33,598 nt of DNA, taken from NCBI GenBank assembly GCA_000436795.1, contig HF993278.1, forward strand, positions 1 to 33,598. The letters run 5' to 3'. The stretch is from Bacteroides sp. CAG:1076 (GTDB lineage: Bacteria > Bacteroidota > Bacteroidia > Bacteroidales > Bacteroidaceae). The notes beneath the pieces were generated by a model. That model did no database searches. It was not told where the DNA came from and saw only the letters and a list, made by a program, of their open reading frames with translations. Positions 1 to 9,061 of the stretch are shown here, one piece after another. The translations under genes were made by a program, and so were the position numbers. Position 1 is the first letter of the stretch, and each line of letters starts with the position of its first letter.

Positions 1-15
1 GTCTACGTTTATAAT

Positions 16-543
16 CTATTTATCTAATAATAATTTCAGTTGCGCTACTGATTCGCCAATTTGTTCATGGCTTTCCAGCCGTTCAGCATTAAACTTATAT
101 TTAGCTTGTTTATAGAAGCACATACGTTTCTGCAAAGCTGTATTTATGACATCCATCAATTCTCCATCTGTTTTATCAGCCAACAACGGCCGCTTTGCCT
201 TAGCTATTTTCAGACGGCGGAATAATACTTCAGGACAAACATCCAGAAAGACAGTATCACCTGCACGATTCATATAATCCATATTATCGAAAAAGCACGG
301 TGTACCCCCTCCGGCTGCAATCACAACATTTTCAAACTCTCCAGCTTCATGCAGCATATTCCTTTCCACCTCACGGAAACCACTTTCCCCCCGCTCGGCA
401 AACAAGTCCTGCACTGTCTTATGAAAACGTTCCTCGATATACCAGTCCAGATCAATAAACTGGAGTTGCATGGCCCGGGCAAACGCTTTTCCCAATGTCG
501 TCTTACCCGATCCCATATAACCAATCAAAAAGATTCTCTTCAT
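16..543 (-). CDS. aroK: Shikimate kinase
   Basis: This cytosolic enzyme phosphorylates shikimate to shikimate 3-phosphate with ATP, the fifth step of the chorismate pathway for aromatic amino acids. The 175-residue product has the usual family length. A Walker A loop GYMGSGKT lies at residues 8-15. The shikimate-binding residues are visible: the DLD motif at 31-33, Arg57 in GFRE and the GGG turn at 78-80. The lid arginine is Arg118 in KRP. The ATG overlaps the topA stop codon by one base (TAATG), so the two genes are almost certainly co-transcribed and translationally coupled. The stop codon is TAG at 16-18. No promoter of its own is seen. Assignment is secure from the motifs. Confidence 0.96.
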   Translation of the reverse strand: MKRIFLIGYMGSGKTTLGKAFARAMQLQFIDLDWYIEERFHKTVQDLFAERGESGFREVERNMLHEAGEFENVVIAAGGGTPCFFDNMDYMNRAGDTVFLDVCPEVLFRRLKIAKAKRPLLADKTDGELMDVINTALQKRMCFYKQAKYKFNAERLESHEQIGESVAQLKLLLDK

Positions 544-2873
544 TATTTCTTTTTTACACCGCCACGCACCTTGCGAACCTCAGCTTTTTCCTTCTGCAAT
601 TCAATTACCTTGAAACAAGCATCCAGTGTCAAATCGGCCGCCTCTACATTCTCAGGAATCTTATAATTCTTTTTCTGATATGCGATATACGGTCCATAAC
701 GTCCATTCAAAATCTGCATATCCGGATCGGCATCAAAAGTCTTGATAACTTTCTTGGCAGCTGCATCCTGTTTCTCACGAATCAACTTCTCTGCATCATC
801 CAGTGTAACAGCCATCGGATCCATATTCTTAGGAATGGAAACGAATGTATTATTATAACGTATATACGGTCCGAAGCGTCCTGTACCAACGGTAACAACA
901 GCTCCTTCCAACTCACCCAGTGTACGAGGAAGTTTAAACAAATCGAGAGCTTCCTCCAATGTTATAGTTTCCAGTGAATATTCTTTCTTCAACTGAGCAA
1001 AACGAGGCTTCTCCTCATCATCGGCAGTACCAATCTGAACAACCGGTCCATAACGTCCGATTTTCACCGAAACAGGTTTTCCGCTTACCGGGTCTACCCC
1101 CAGCATACGTTCACCCACCTTATGTTCCGACTTGGCAGCCATTGTATCTTCTACCAACGGGTGGAAACCATCATAGAAATGTTCCATCACATCCGTCCAT
1201 TTCTTATCTCCTTCCGCAATCTCATCGAATTCCTTTTCCACGCTTGCCGTGAAATTATAATCCATAATTTGCGGGAAATATTCTTTCAGGAAGTCATTGA
1301 CTACAATACCCACATCCGTAGGAATCAGCTTAGCCTTTTCGCTTCCCGTTATTTCAGTCTTGGTACTTTCTGTAATTTTATCATCCTTCAGCCGCAAAAT
1401 TTCATAGCTGCGTTCCACTCCTTCACGATTACCCTTCTCAACATAACCTCGCTGCTGAATAGTAGAAATAGTAGGAGCATAGGTAGAAGGACGACCGATA
1501 CCAAGTTCCTCCAACTTACGCACCAAGCTAGCTTCCGTATAGCGCGGAGGAGCCTGTGTAAAACGTTCCATAGCGATAATCTCCTTGCAATCGAGTGACT
1601 GTCCTACCTCCAAAGCCGGAAGCAGACGACTTTCATCCTCCTGTTCCATATCTTCATCGAACGACTCCTTATATACACGCAAGAAACCGTCGAAAGTCAC
1701 AACTTCTCCCACGGCTATAAACTTATCTTCATGTCCGCTTATCGCAATGGTGGCAGTCGTCTTTTCAAGTTCAGCATCAGCCATCTGTGAAGCCAATGTA
1801 CGTTTCCAGATCAAATCATACAAACGCTTTTCCTGAGAAGTTCCTTCTATTGTTTCGTTCGACATATACGTAGGACGAATAGCCTCGTGAGCTTCCTGCG
1901 CCCCCTTGGTTTTAGTCGTAAAATGACGTGTATGTACATACTTTTCCCCCATCAGTGAAAGAATTGTATCATGGCTCGTGCTTAAAGCCAGATCCGATAA
2001 ATTCACAGAGTCAGTACGCATATAAGTAATCTGTCCGTTTTCGTACAACCGCTGTGCCAACATCATAGTTTGTGCTACCGTATAGCCCAACTTACGTGCA
2101 GCCTCTTGCTGCAAGGTAGAAGTGGTAAACGGAGCAGCAGGCGATTTCTTTATCGGACGAGTAGTAATATCTTCTATTTTAAATCCGGCATTTTTACAAC
2201 TTTCCAAAAATACCTTTGCTTCTTCCTTAGTTTTAAAACGCTTTCCTAAATCAGCCTTAATTTCAGCTCCCTTGTCATCGGTAAAAATAGCGGTAACTTT
2301 ATAAGAAGCTTCACTTACAAACGCATGTACATCACGCTCACGTTCCACAATCAGACGTACAGCGACCGACTGTACACGTCCAGCCGACAAAGAAGGCTTG
2401 ATTTTCTTCCACAATACCGGGGAGAGTTCAAAACCTACAATACGGTCAAGGACACGACGAGCCTGTTGTGCATTAACCAAATCAACATTAATGTCACGCG
2501 GATGCTCAATGGCTTTCAGAATAGCAGTCTTGGTAATTTCATGGAACACGATACGCTTTGTCTTTGCCGGATCCAGTTCCAGCACCTCAAACAAATGCCA
2601 TGATATAGCTTCTCCCTCACGGTCCTCATCGGATGCGAGCCATACCATATCGGCTTTCTTCGCTTCCTTCTTCAATTCCGTAACCAGTTTCTTTTTATCT
2701 TCCGGCACTTCGTATATCGGAGCGAAGTGGTTCTTTATATCGATGCTGAACGCCTTCTGTTTCAAATCGCGAATATGTCCGTAACTTGAAAGTACTTTAT
2801 ATCCCTCTCCCAAGAACTTTTCAATAGTTTTTGCCTTAGCAGGGGACTCAACTATTACCAGATTATTTTGCAT
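543..2873 (-). CDS. topA: DNA topoisomerase I (type IA)
   Basis: This enzyme relaxes negatively supercoiled DNA through a transient 5'-phosphotyrosine link. The 776-residue protein opens with the TOPRIM domain (VIVESPAKAKT near residues 6-16; acidic metal site SDEDREGE at 81-88). SAGRVQSVA lies near 163-171. The active-site tyrosine is Tyr284 in ITYMRTDS. The C-terminal part carries at least three GRxGP-type repeats (GRYGPVVQIG, GRFGPYIRYN, GRYGPYIAYQ) of the topoisomerase C-terminal repeat type instead of the Cys4 zinc fingers of E. coli TopA, and ends in a basic tail (GGVKKK). It is the first gene of a two-gene unit with aroK. A Bacteroidetes -7 box lies 32 bases upstream of the ATG. Confidence 0.97.
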   Translation of the reverse strand: MQNNLVIVESPAKAKTIEKFLGEGYKVLSSYGHIRDLKQKAFSIDIKNHFAPIYEVPEDKKKLVTELKKEAKKADMVWLASDEDREGEAISWHLFEVLELDPAKTKRIVFHEITKTAILKAIEHPRDINVDLVNAQQARRVLDRIVGFELSPVLWKKIKPSLSAGRVQSVAVRLIVERERDVHAFVSEASYKVTAIFTDDKGAEIKADLGKRFKTKEEAKVFLESCKNAGFKIEDITTRPIKKSPAAPFTTSTLQQEAARKLGYTVAQTMMLAQRLYENGQITYMRTDSVNLSDLALSTSHDTILSLMGEKYVHTRHFTTKTKGAQEAHEAIRPTYMSNETIEGTSQEKRLYDLIWKRTLASQMADAELEKTTATIAISGHEDKFIAVGEVVTFDGFLRVYKESFDEDMEQEDESRLLPALEVGQSLDCKEIIAMERFTQAPPRYTEASLVRKLEELGIGRPSTYAPTISTIQQRGYVEKGNREGVERSYEILRLKDDKITESTKTEITGSEKAKLIPTDVGIVVNDFLKEYFPQIMDYNFTASVEKEFDEIAEGDKKWTDVMEHFYDGFHPLVEDTMAAKSEHKVGERMLGVDPVSGKPVSVKIGRYGPVVQIGTADDEEKPRFAQLKKEYSLETITLEEALDLFKLPRTLGELEGAVVTVGTGRFGPYIRYNNTFVSIPKNMDPMAVTLDDAEKLIREKQDAAAKKVIKTFDADPDMQILNGRYGPYIAYQKKNYKIPENVEAADLTLDACFKVIELQKEKAEVRKVRGGVKKK

Positions 2874-2904
2874 AACTTCTGTAATCCATTTAGTGATTTT
2901 GGGA

Positions 2905-2912
2905 CAAATGTA
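2905..2912 (-). promoter_or_regulatory. -7 promoter element of topA-aroK
   Basis: On the minus strand these bases read TACATTTG, a full match to the Bacteroidetes -7 consensus TAnnTTTG. It is 32 bases upstream of the topA ATG, which would give a short leader. I see no convincing TTG-type -33 box. The placement is inferred from the consensus only. Confidence 0.55.
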
Positions 2913-3040
2913 TGAAAAAACCTGAAGTACACCATATAATAAGGTGTGTTTTTCTAAAATTCTTCCTTTTTTAGATCATGAGGCCCATTAAATACGAAAA
3001 GGAGAATACATTTTACTCCAAACAATTTTTACAGCCTATC

Positions 3041-3082
3041 ATAAAAAAAGCCTGTAACGGAAATAGGTCCGCTACAGGCTTT
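3041..3082 (-). terminator. Rho-independent terminator of the Nudix/TPR/barrel unit
   Basis: Arms at 3069-3082 and 3047-3060 pair over 14 bases, read on the minus strand, with one G-U wobble and an 8-base loop. They are followed by a run of T (bases 3049 down to 3043). The hairpin lies 18 bases after the stop codon of the beta-barrel gene. This separates that unit from topA-aroK. Confidence 0.85.
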
Positions 3083-3100
3083 ACTCTGAGTATACTGTTA

Positions 3101-4765
3101 TCAGAACCGGAAACTTATACCAGCCAAAGCATTAAATCCTTGAGAAAGATAACCTGACTGAGTAATATAATCGCGATTCAATACATTGTCGAAACGGGCA
3201 AAAACATTCAGACAATTGAAAAATTCATAACCTGCCGAAAGTGACAGATTATTCATTGCATCAGCTCTCTCCAAATTACTTACTTTGACACGGCCCTCAT
3301 AACGATAATCTGCCGAGATCCAAAATTCATTATACACTTTCGCACGTGCCGAAGCTTCCAGTACAAACTGAGGCTTCAGATAGAGAAGCGCCTCCGCCTC
3401 ATCTTTTACATTCCAGCCATAATAAGTTCCGTTGACTGAAAAGTCGAAAATATCCTTATAGCCATAAGCTACTTTCGCACCTCCATAGCCAACCTTTGCC
3501 TTTTCCTGCAACAACAGAGAATAGCAATACGGAAAATGTTCCTCCAGAGCTCCTGGAATCAGAAAGATTTCATCCTTTGTAACACGATACCCTCCAAACA
3601 GTTGGAAGCCAAGTCCCGGTATTGGAGAAGCCTTGAATCCCGCCTGAATATCAGCCGGAGTATACGATGTGCGCATCTGGCTAATTTGTCCCCAATAAGG
3701 AGAAATCTCATTCAGTTGACGAAAATCGTTCAACTGAGTACCTCCTGTAGCATGCAAATAAACCACATATGTATCAGAAAAAGTATAATCAACCTTTACA
3801 TCCGGAGCAGCCTTTATGCCACTGCCATTAGCCGACTGCCAGTCGACATGCGCTCCCACGCGCAAGCGTACATCATCATTTTCCAACGTATAATAAGGAT
3901 TCAGCTTCAGCAATGTATAGTCAGTTTGTTCCACATCGTGAATCAAATTATCCATACCCAATGCTATACCTACCCGCTGCTCCTCGTTCAAAGCTCCGGC
4001 AATAAATCCAACCGTATGGAATATATTTTCCGATCCATGTCGCATGTAAGGAATATCATACTTACGGCTAAAGCTACGCAAGCCTGTCTGTATAGAAAAC
4101 TCTACAGGAAGCTGGCCCTCTACAGAAGACACCCCTACATATCCTTCACCTAATGTATAATGCTGTCGGGTAGTTTCATACATATTCTGAATTTCTTTTG
4201 CTTTCCCCGGCATATAGTTGAATACCTGTGAAGTAAAAGCCCCTCCCAATGTAAGTGAAACCTTCTGGAAATCATGTTTGTAATCCAGTGCTACATCCGT
4301 ACGGTAAAAGCGAGATTTCCAATCCCCCTCCTCGGGCAGTAAAGAAGAAATACTACCATACATACCATATAAGGAACCCATGAACTGCAAACGGTCACGA
4401 CGGGAAATATCCCACAAATACGATGCTTTCAGGTCGGCATTGTTCCGGCTACCATAAGCTCCTCTGATATATCCTCGAGGAGCATCCGGCTGTTTCTGTT
4501 CACTGGTAATCGGAGCCATCGGCGAAAAATTCCATGTTGTGAGCGGACGCACCGAAGTTGCATAGTCAATATGCTGTTTTGCCACAGCAGGCTCCTCCAC
4601 TTTTGGCAACACATTTACCTTAAAGGCATCCATCACTTCGGGATTATATTGATTCTCCACCACTACGGTACGGTTCAATGTAGAATCTTTTGCCTGCTCC
4701 TGTGCATAACCTTTTACTACAGGCAGCAGTGCAACTCCCATTATAATAGCAGATATATGTTTCAT
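3101..4765 (-). CDS. Outer-membrane beta-barrel protein, TonB-receptor-like barrel without plug
   Basis: The 554-residue protein has a signal peptide (residues 1 to about 21, ending GYAQ). A short conserved-looking leader follows at 33-58 (VVVENQYNPEVMDAF, then VLPKVEEP), and then alternating amphipathic strands rich in Tyr, Gly and aromatic girdle residues to the C-terminus. The last residues ISFRF end in Phe, the usual mark of a barrel handled by the BAM machinery. It resembles the barrel half of TonB-dependent receptors, but there is no room for a plug domain and no TonB box. The start codon overlaps the stop of the upstream TPR gene by ATGA, so the two products are probably made together and may act together. 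I do not recognise a specific function; transport, assembly or surface anchoring are all possible. Confidence 0.75.
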   Translation of the reverse strand: MKHISAIIMGVALLPVVKGYAQEQAKDSTLNRTVVVENQYNPEVMDAFKVNVLPKVEEPAVAKQHIDYATSVRPLTTWNFSPMAPITSEQKQPDAPRGYIRGAYGSRNNADLKASYLWDISRRDRLQFMGSLYGMYGSISSLLPEEGDWKSRFYRTDVALDYKHDFQKVSLTLGGAFTSQVFNYMPGKAKEIQNMYETTRQHYTLGEGYVGVSSVEGQLPVEFSIQTGLRSFSRKYDIPYMRHGSENIFHTVGFIAGALNEEQRVGIALGMDNLIHDVEQTDYTLLKLNPYYTLENDDVRLRVGAHVDWQSANGSGIKAAPDVKVDYTFSDTYVVYLHATGGTQLNDFRQLNEISPYWGQISQMRTSYTPADIQAGFKASPIPGLGFQLFGGYRVTKDEIFLIPGALEEHFPYCYSLLLQEKAKVGYGGAKVAYGYKDIFDFSVNGTYYGWNVKDEAEALLYLKPQFVLEASARAKVYNEFWISADYRYEGRVKVSNLERADAMNNLSLSAGYEFFNCLNVFARFDNVLNRDYITQSGYLSQGFNALAGISFRF

Positions 4766-7700
4766 TGTTTACTTCCCTTATTTAGTTTAGCCAATCGAGT
4801 TTCTATCATGCCAGCAATGTCATCGTCTGCCTGATAGTTCTGCTGTAACGACAGCAGGTATTGTCTGGCATCCAAGTCACGTCCAAGTTTCATGTATACG
4901 TCCGACAACAACACGAAACTTCTTGCCAGCCAATAAGCATGCGGCGTACTGACTTCAATATAATCGAGTACTTCCTTTTCAGCCTTATCAGTCTGTCCGG
5001 CATTGAAATATAGCTGTGCAAGCAAATATTTAGCCTCCGCTCCATAGACATTACGAGTATCCTTCGACAAGAAGCTCAGGTCACTCATCGCTTCCTTCGA
5101 CTGTCCTTCGGCAAGCAAAGCCTTTGCCCGATAATAGTAAGCTTCATTTTTCAGTTCCGGAGTCAGCTTACTTTCAGCAATCAAGCCCGAAGCCATAGCC
5201 ACAATTTCCTGATAATCCTTTATCATCCAGGCACTGCGCATTGCCCCCGTACGAGCCTGTACACGTTCTTCCTGCGAAACAGCCCGGTCTGCCATACGCT
5301 TATAAAGTCCTAAAGCCTTTTCATACTCTTTTCCTTTGTAAGCCATATCGGCACATATAGCCATTGCTTCGCCCGAGAATTTATTGTCAGGATATGCAAC
5401 CACTTTATCCAAATGCGAAGCTGCACCTGTATAATTTTTCTCATTATAATCTATCAATCCTAAATAATAATGTGAATTTACGCTGAATGCTCCCTGCGGG
5501 AACGATTGCAGGTAACGAACAAAACTGGCCTTGGCCTCAGCAATATTGCCACGCATGTATACACGTTCGGCAGCCACATAGGTCAATGAATCACGTTCAT
5601 TCACATCGAAATTAGCTCCACCCGGAATAGTAGAGGCAAATGCCATATAATCATCTACTCTGTTCAGGTCGATGTAGATTGACTTCAAGTCACGCTGGGC
5701 CAAACGAGCTTCTTCACTACCTGGATAAGTAGAGATTACTTTCTTATAAGCAGCTATCGCCTCATTATATTTATCATCCTGATAATACAACAAACCGATT
5801 TCATTGGCTGCGCGACGCGACAGCGGACTTTCCGGATAGCGCTGTACCAACAAAGAATAACGTTTGATAGCATTGGCATTATCTTCCATCTGTACAAAAG
5901 CACGTCCCTGTTCATAGAGTGCATCATCTATGTATTGAGATTCAGGGAATCCGGCAATCAGACGGTTCAGCAAATCAATCTTCTTTCCATATTCGCGCTG
6001 TAAGCCCTTAATGATACTTTGCTGGAACAGCGAATAGTCCGACAACGACATGGAATAACCGGATGCCTGAGCATACTGCGCATCGGCCGCATCAAACCGT
6101 CGTGCATAGAAATTGCAGTCACCCATTCGGTTATAGACATCAGCCACAACATCATTCTCCAGACGGATACCCGACTCGGCACAGCGTGTAAACCAAGTCA
6201 ATGCCTTGTCATACTGCTTTTGCTTGAATGCGGTATAACCTAAGTTATACAAAGCCAGTCCATACTCCGTACTACGCCGGTCGGGAGCAAATTCCAAGAA
6301 TTGACGATAGTCGGATGCCGCAGCATTATATTGCTCCAAACGATATTTCGATTCACCTCTCCAATAATAAGCATCTGCCTGAGTCTGCTGATTATAGCGT
6401 CCTAATTGAAGGGACTGGGAAAAATAGTCAATGGCATTTTCAAAAGCAGCCTGTGCAAAAGCTTGTGTTCCCAGACGGAACAATAATTTCTGCTTAGCTT
6501 CCAAAATACGATTTCCCGGATGACTGATCTTAGCTATTGAATTCAGTGCAGCCGTATAACTGCGTGTATTCATATAAACCTCAATCAAGTAGTCGTTGAC
6601 CTTTTCTGTATATGCCGAATTAGGAAACTCATTCAAGAAACGTTCGAACACAGTGACCGACTCGGCAAAAGGAGAATAAGACGTTTCGTGTATGCACAGA
6701 GCATAATTATAAAAAGCCTGTTCCTTAATACCCCGATCGTAGTTCATGGCCGAAGCCTGCTCGAAAGCCATACGTGCACGGTTTCTCTCCTTCAACTGCA
6801 AATAAGCGAGTCCCATATGTAAATACGCATTCTGGCTCAATGCATCTTGCCGTGTAGTAGCCTCTCCCAGCATAGCAGCAGCTTCCGAATACACTCCGGT
6901 ATTAAAATAACTCATACCCAGCTTATACAATGCATTACGATCTGCACTGGTTTCGGTTTCATTACGATAAGCCGACAGGTAACTGATAGCGCCAGCATAT
7001 TGTTTCAATCCGTAACATGCCTCGCCGCAAATACGTTTCATCTCTACCGCCTTCTCCTGACGAGGATATGCTTCCAGATAAGTAGAAGCAATCTGCCGTG
7101 CTTGCTGATAATTGCCCCCAATCAAATAAATGTCGGCAATATAATAAGGTGCCAGTGCTGCATACTTTGGAGTAGCCCCTGCTTCACGAAATCCCTGCAA
7201 AGCCTTATTGTACTGTTTCTGTACATAGTCGATATATGCAAGATAATAAACAGCATCTATGCGATATTCGCTACTGACTTCTTTCAGAATATTAAGCCAT
7301 ACAGAAGCCTCGTCCAAGTTTCCCATTTTCAAGTAAGCCGTTCCCATACGCAAAGTACAGGCATCACGCTCCTCGTCAGCAAGCAAGTCGAACAGACAAG
7401 CCTTAAATGTAGCAATCGCTTCCGGATATTTTCCCTGAAAGAAATAAGCTGAAGCAATGAGCGACTGTACCCGGTTCGTATAACGCGAATCAGGATATTG
7501 CTCCAGATAACGCTCCAACTGCTGAATACAGTCGGGAGATTTCAGCTCATACGACGTACATGCAAGCATATAAGCGGCATCATCGGCCAGTGAAGCTTGC
7601 GGTTTCTGTTGTACATAGCGAGACAACGTTTGCCACGCCGCCGCATAGTCACGACGAAGAAATAACTCCTTGCCGTCGTCAAACAGGCGGCGAGAGTCTG

Positions 7701-7785
7701 TCAGTGGCTCAACCTGCTGTGCCATCGCCATGAACGGCAACACACACATGGCTCCTGCCACCCATACATGTTTCTTGTTCTTCAT
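4762..7785 (-). CDS. Large secreted tetratricopeptide-repeat protein
   Basis: The 1007-residue protein has a signal peptide (residues 1-22, ending AMAMA followed by QQ). The rest is almost entirely TPR-like helical hairpins, recognisable by recurring patterns such as YxxGxAYLQxGxYxxA and ending near residue 1000 (LAKLNKGSKQ). There is no membrane anchor or lipobox, so a soluble periplasmic location is inferred. TPR superhelices are protein-binding scaffolds, and the family is not enzymatic. It is translationally coupled (ATGA) to the beta-barrel gene and follows the Nudix gene by 29 bases. The natural hypothesis is that it is the periplasmic partner of the barrel. The specific ligand cannot be told from sequence. 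Confidence 0.8.
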   Translation of the reverse strand: MKNKKHVWVAGAMCVLPFMAMAQQVEPLTDSRRLFDDGKELFLRRDYAAAWQTLSRYVQQKPQASLADDAAYMLACTSYELKSPDCIQQLERYLEQYPDSRYTNRVQSLIASAYFFQGKYPEAIATFKACLFDLLADEERDACTLRMGTAYLKMGNLDEASVWLNILKEVSSEYRIDAVYYLAYIDYVQKQYNKALQGFREAGATPKYAALAPYYIADIYLIGGNYQQARQIASTYLEAYPRQEKAVEMKRICGEACYGLKQYAGAISYLSAYRNETETSADRNALYKLGMSYFNTGVYSEAAAMLGEATTRQDALSQNAYLHMGLAYLQLKERNRARMAFEQASAMNYDRGIKEQAFYNYALCIHETSYSPFAESVTVFERFLNEFPNSAYTEKVNDYLIEVYMNTRSYTAALNSIAKISHPGNRILEAKQKLLFRLGTQAFAQAAFENAIDYFSQSLQLGRYNQQTQADAYYWRGESKYRLEQYNAAASDYRQFLEFAPDRRSTEYGLALYNLGYTAFKQKQYDKALTWFTRCAESGIRLENDVVADVYNRMGDCNFYARRFDAADAQYAQASGYSMSLSDYSLFQQSIIKGLQREYGKKIDLLNRLIAGFPESQYIDDALYEQGRAFVQMEDNANAIKRYSLLVQRYPESPLSRRAANEIGLLYYQDDKYNEAIAAYKKVISTYPGSEEARLAQRDLKSIYIDLNRVDDYMAFASTIPGGANFDVNERDSLTYVAAERVYMRGNIAEAKASFVRYLQSFPQGAFSVNSHYYLGLIDYNEKNYTGAASHLDKVVAYPDNKFSGEAMAICADMAYKGKEYEKALGLYKRMADRAVSQEERVQARTGAMRSAWMIKDYQEIVAMASGLIAESKLTPELKNEAYYYRAKALLAEGQSKEAMSDLSFLSKDTRNVYGAEAKYLLAQLYFNAGQTDKAEKEVLDYIEVSTPHAYWLARSFVLLSDVYMKLGRDLDARQYLLSLQQNYQADDDIAGMIETRLAKLNKGSKQ

Positions 7786-7814
7786 ATCTATATCTTGATA
7801 GAATATTATTGTTC

Positions 7815-8342
7815 TTATTTATTTTTATGCTCTTTCAGGAAACGAGCAACGCCCTTACGTACGGAATCAAGTCCGAATTCTTCCGGATTTATCTGATCCA
7901 AAGGCATCCAGAACGAGTCGGCCACATCATCCATTGCCATCAACCGGCTGTCGTCTGCTACCCGGCAAAGGAAAAACAAATCGAGGGTATGTACTAAAAA
8001 TCCCGAATACAAATAAGTATTGGGAAGAGAAAACAGGTAAGTAGCCTGTACCACTTGTAGTCCAGTTTCCTCACGTACTTCACGAGCAACTCCTTCCTCT
8101 CCGGTTTCTGCCATGTCAATAAAACCACCTGAAAGGTCGAGTGTTCCCTTTGCAGGATCCTTGCCTCGACGGCAGACCAAAAGTTCATTTTTACCATTCA
8201 AAATAAAAGCTACTGTAGCAGCACTCGAATTAAAATAATAAGTAAAGCCGCAGTCAGCACACTTTTTTGCTTTCTCGTTCCGTATTTCGAAATGAGAAGA
8301 TCCGCACTTGGGACAATATTTAAACAAATCCAGCGGGTGCAT
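7815..8342 (-). CDS. Nudix hydrolase with N-terminal zinc ribbon
   Basis: The 175-residue protein starts with a zinc ribbon (Cys10-x2-Cys13 and Cys28-x2-Cys31). The Nudix fold follows, with a perfect Nudix box at residues 73-95 (Gly73, Glu79, then REVREETGL at 87-95) that binds Mg2+ and cleaves nucleoside-diphosphate-linked substrates. Zinc-ribbon Nudix proteins include NADH pyrophosphatases, but the NudC signature after the box is not evident and the protein is shorter, so the substrate stays open. It is the promoter-proximal gene of a unit with the TPR and barrel genes. A -7 box lies 31 bases upstream. Confidence 0.9.
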   Translation of the reverse strand: MHPLDLFKYCPKCGSSHFEIRNEKAKKCADCGFTYYFNSSAATVAFILNGKNELLVCRRGKDPAKGTLDLSGGFIDMAETGEEGVAREVREETGLQVVQATYLFSLPNTYLYSGFLVHTLDLFFLCRVADDSRLMAMDDVADSFWMPLDQINPEEFGLDSVRKGVARFLKEHKNK

Positions 8343-8372
8343 GTTTTAAAAGATTTATAAAATTTAACTCCA

Positions 8373-8380
8373 CAAAGATA
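8373..8380 (-). promoter_or_regulatory. -7 promoter element of the Nudix/TPR/barrel unit
   Basis: The minus strand reads TATCTTTG, a full TAnnTTTG match 31 bases before the Nudix ATG. No clear -33 TTG is visible. The gaps in the next two genes are too short (29 bases, then an overlap) to hold a further promoter, so this probably drives all three. Confidence 0.55.
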
Positions 8381-8497
8381 GAAGAAATGAGAACATGACG
8401 GGGAAAGTTAACACAAAAAAACACGACTACAAGGCTCATTTCGAGAAGGATTTCCAAACATTGCCCCAAAGAAGAACGTCCGTCCGGAAAAACTATC

Positions 8498-8505
8498 TAT
8501 CTTTG
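8498..8505 (+). promoter_or_regulatory. -7 promoter element of the 135-residue orphan gene
   Basis: TATCTTTG matches TAnnTTTG and lies 34 bases before the ATG at 8540. Its position, divergent from the Nudix promoter about 120 bases away, supports the start chosen for the orphan gene. Confidence 0.5.
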
Positions 8506-8539
8506 CCCTGCCAATTACGATATAAAAATAGAGCAGGAT

Positions 8540-8947
8540 ATGTTAGAACGAGATTACATTATGCGATTAATCAGACAGTTTTTCGAAGCATTGGAGAAAC
8601 TGAAAGAAGAGAAAGCCACCAAGCCGGTAGAAACATTACAGATAGATATCCACAGTATGTATCGTGCCTATTTCCGTCAACCTGAAAGTTTCTTCTACGA
8701 ACAAGATGCTGAATACATACTTTCTTATCTACAAACAGAATTTCCGGAGAAAGAATTCCTGCATCGCATAGAAATGCTTTCCGACTTGCTATGTTACGAC
8801 GCCTCTATCCAGCAGTCGCCCCAAGAAAGAAAAATCTTATACCAGAAAGCATTGTTTCTGATGAACTATCTGGACTCACACAGTGATACATTTTCCTTCG
8901 AAAGAAGACGAAAAATAGCAGAAATTGAAGAACTTATATACCAATAG
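8540..8947 (+). CDS. Small helical protein of unknown function
   Basis: The 135-residue protein has no signal peptide, membrane segment or known catalytic motif. It is strongly helical and charged. Its opening (MLERDYIMRLIRQFFEALEK) resembles the start of DUF6483-type proteins of gut bacteria, and I offer that only as a possible relation. The rest (residues 40-135) looks like two or three TPR-like or all-alpha hairpins. It has its own -7 box and stands alone between the divergent Nudix unit and the Lrp operon. Function unknown. Confidence 0.7.
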   Translation: MLERDYIMRLIRQFFEALEKLKEEKATKPVETLQIDIHSMYRAYFRQPESFFYEQDAEYILSYLQTEFPEKEFLHRIEMLSDLLCYDASIQQSPQERKILYQKALFLMNYLDSHSDTFSFERRRKIAEIEELIYQ

Positions 8948-9023
8948 CTACTATTTTTTGTTCTTTTTAGTAAAAAAATTATGTTTTTCGTCGGTTTCTA
9001 TAAGACTTATAAAAAAGTTTTTC

Positions 9024-9031
9024 TATATTTG
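9024..9031 (+). promoter_or_regulatory. -7 promoter element of the Lrp-DUF4491 operon
   Basis: TATATTTG matches the Bacteroidetes -7 consensus and is 30 bases before the Lrp ATG at 9062. The surrounding 60 bases are very A/T-rich, as is common for such promoters. No -33 box is assigned. Confidence 0.55.
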
Positions 9032-9061
9032 CTTACAAAATGATAATATAGATTGCTTATT

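Noticed and set aside
495..2784. Several plus-strand ORFs of 60-160 codons opposite aroK and topA
   Set aside because: They are antisense shadows of highly conserved genes with no family features or start signals.
8395..8685. Plus-strand ORF of 96 codons upstream of and overlapping the 135-residue gene in another frame
   Set aside because: Its sequence looks random (no family features), it covers the -7 box of the real gene and overlaps it by about 145 bases.
9053..9061. TTG start three codons upstream of the Lrp ATG
   Set aside because: The ATG at 9062 gives the usual Lrp start (MEKIDNLDKQ).
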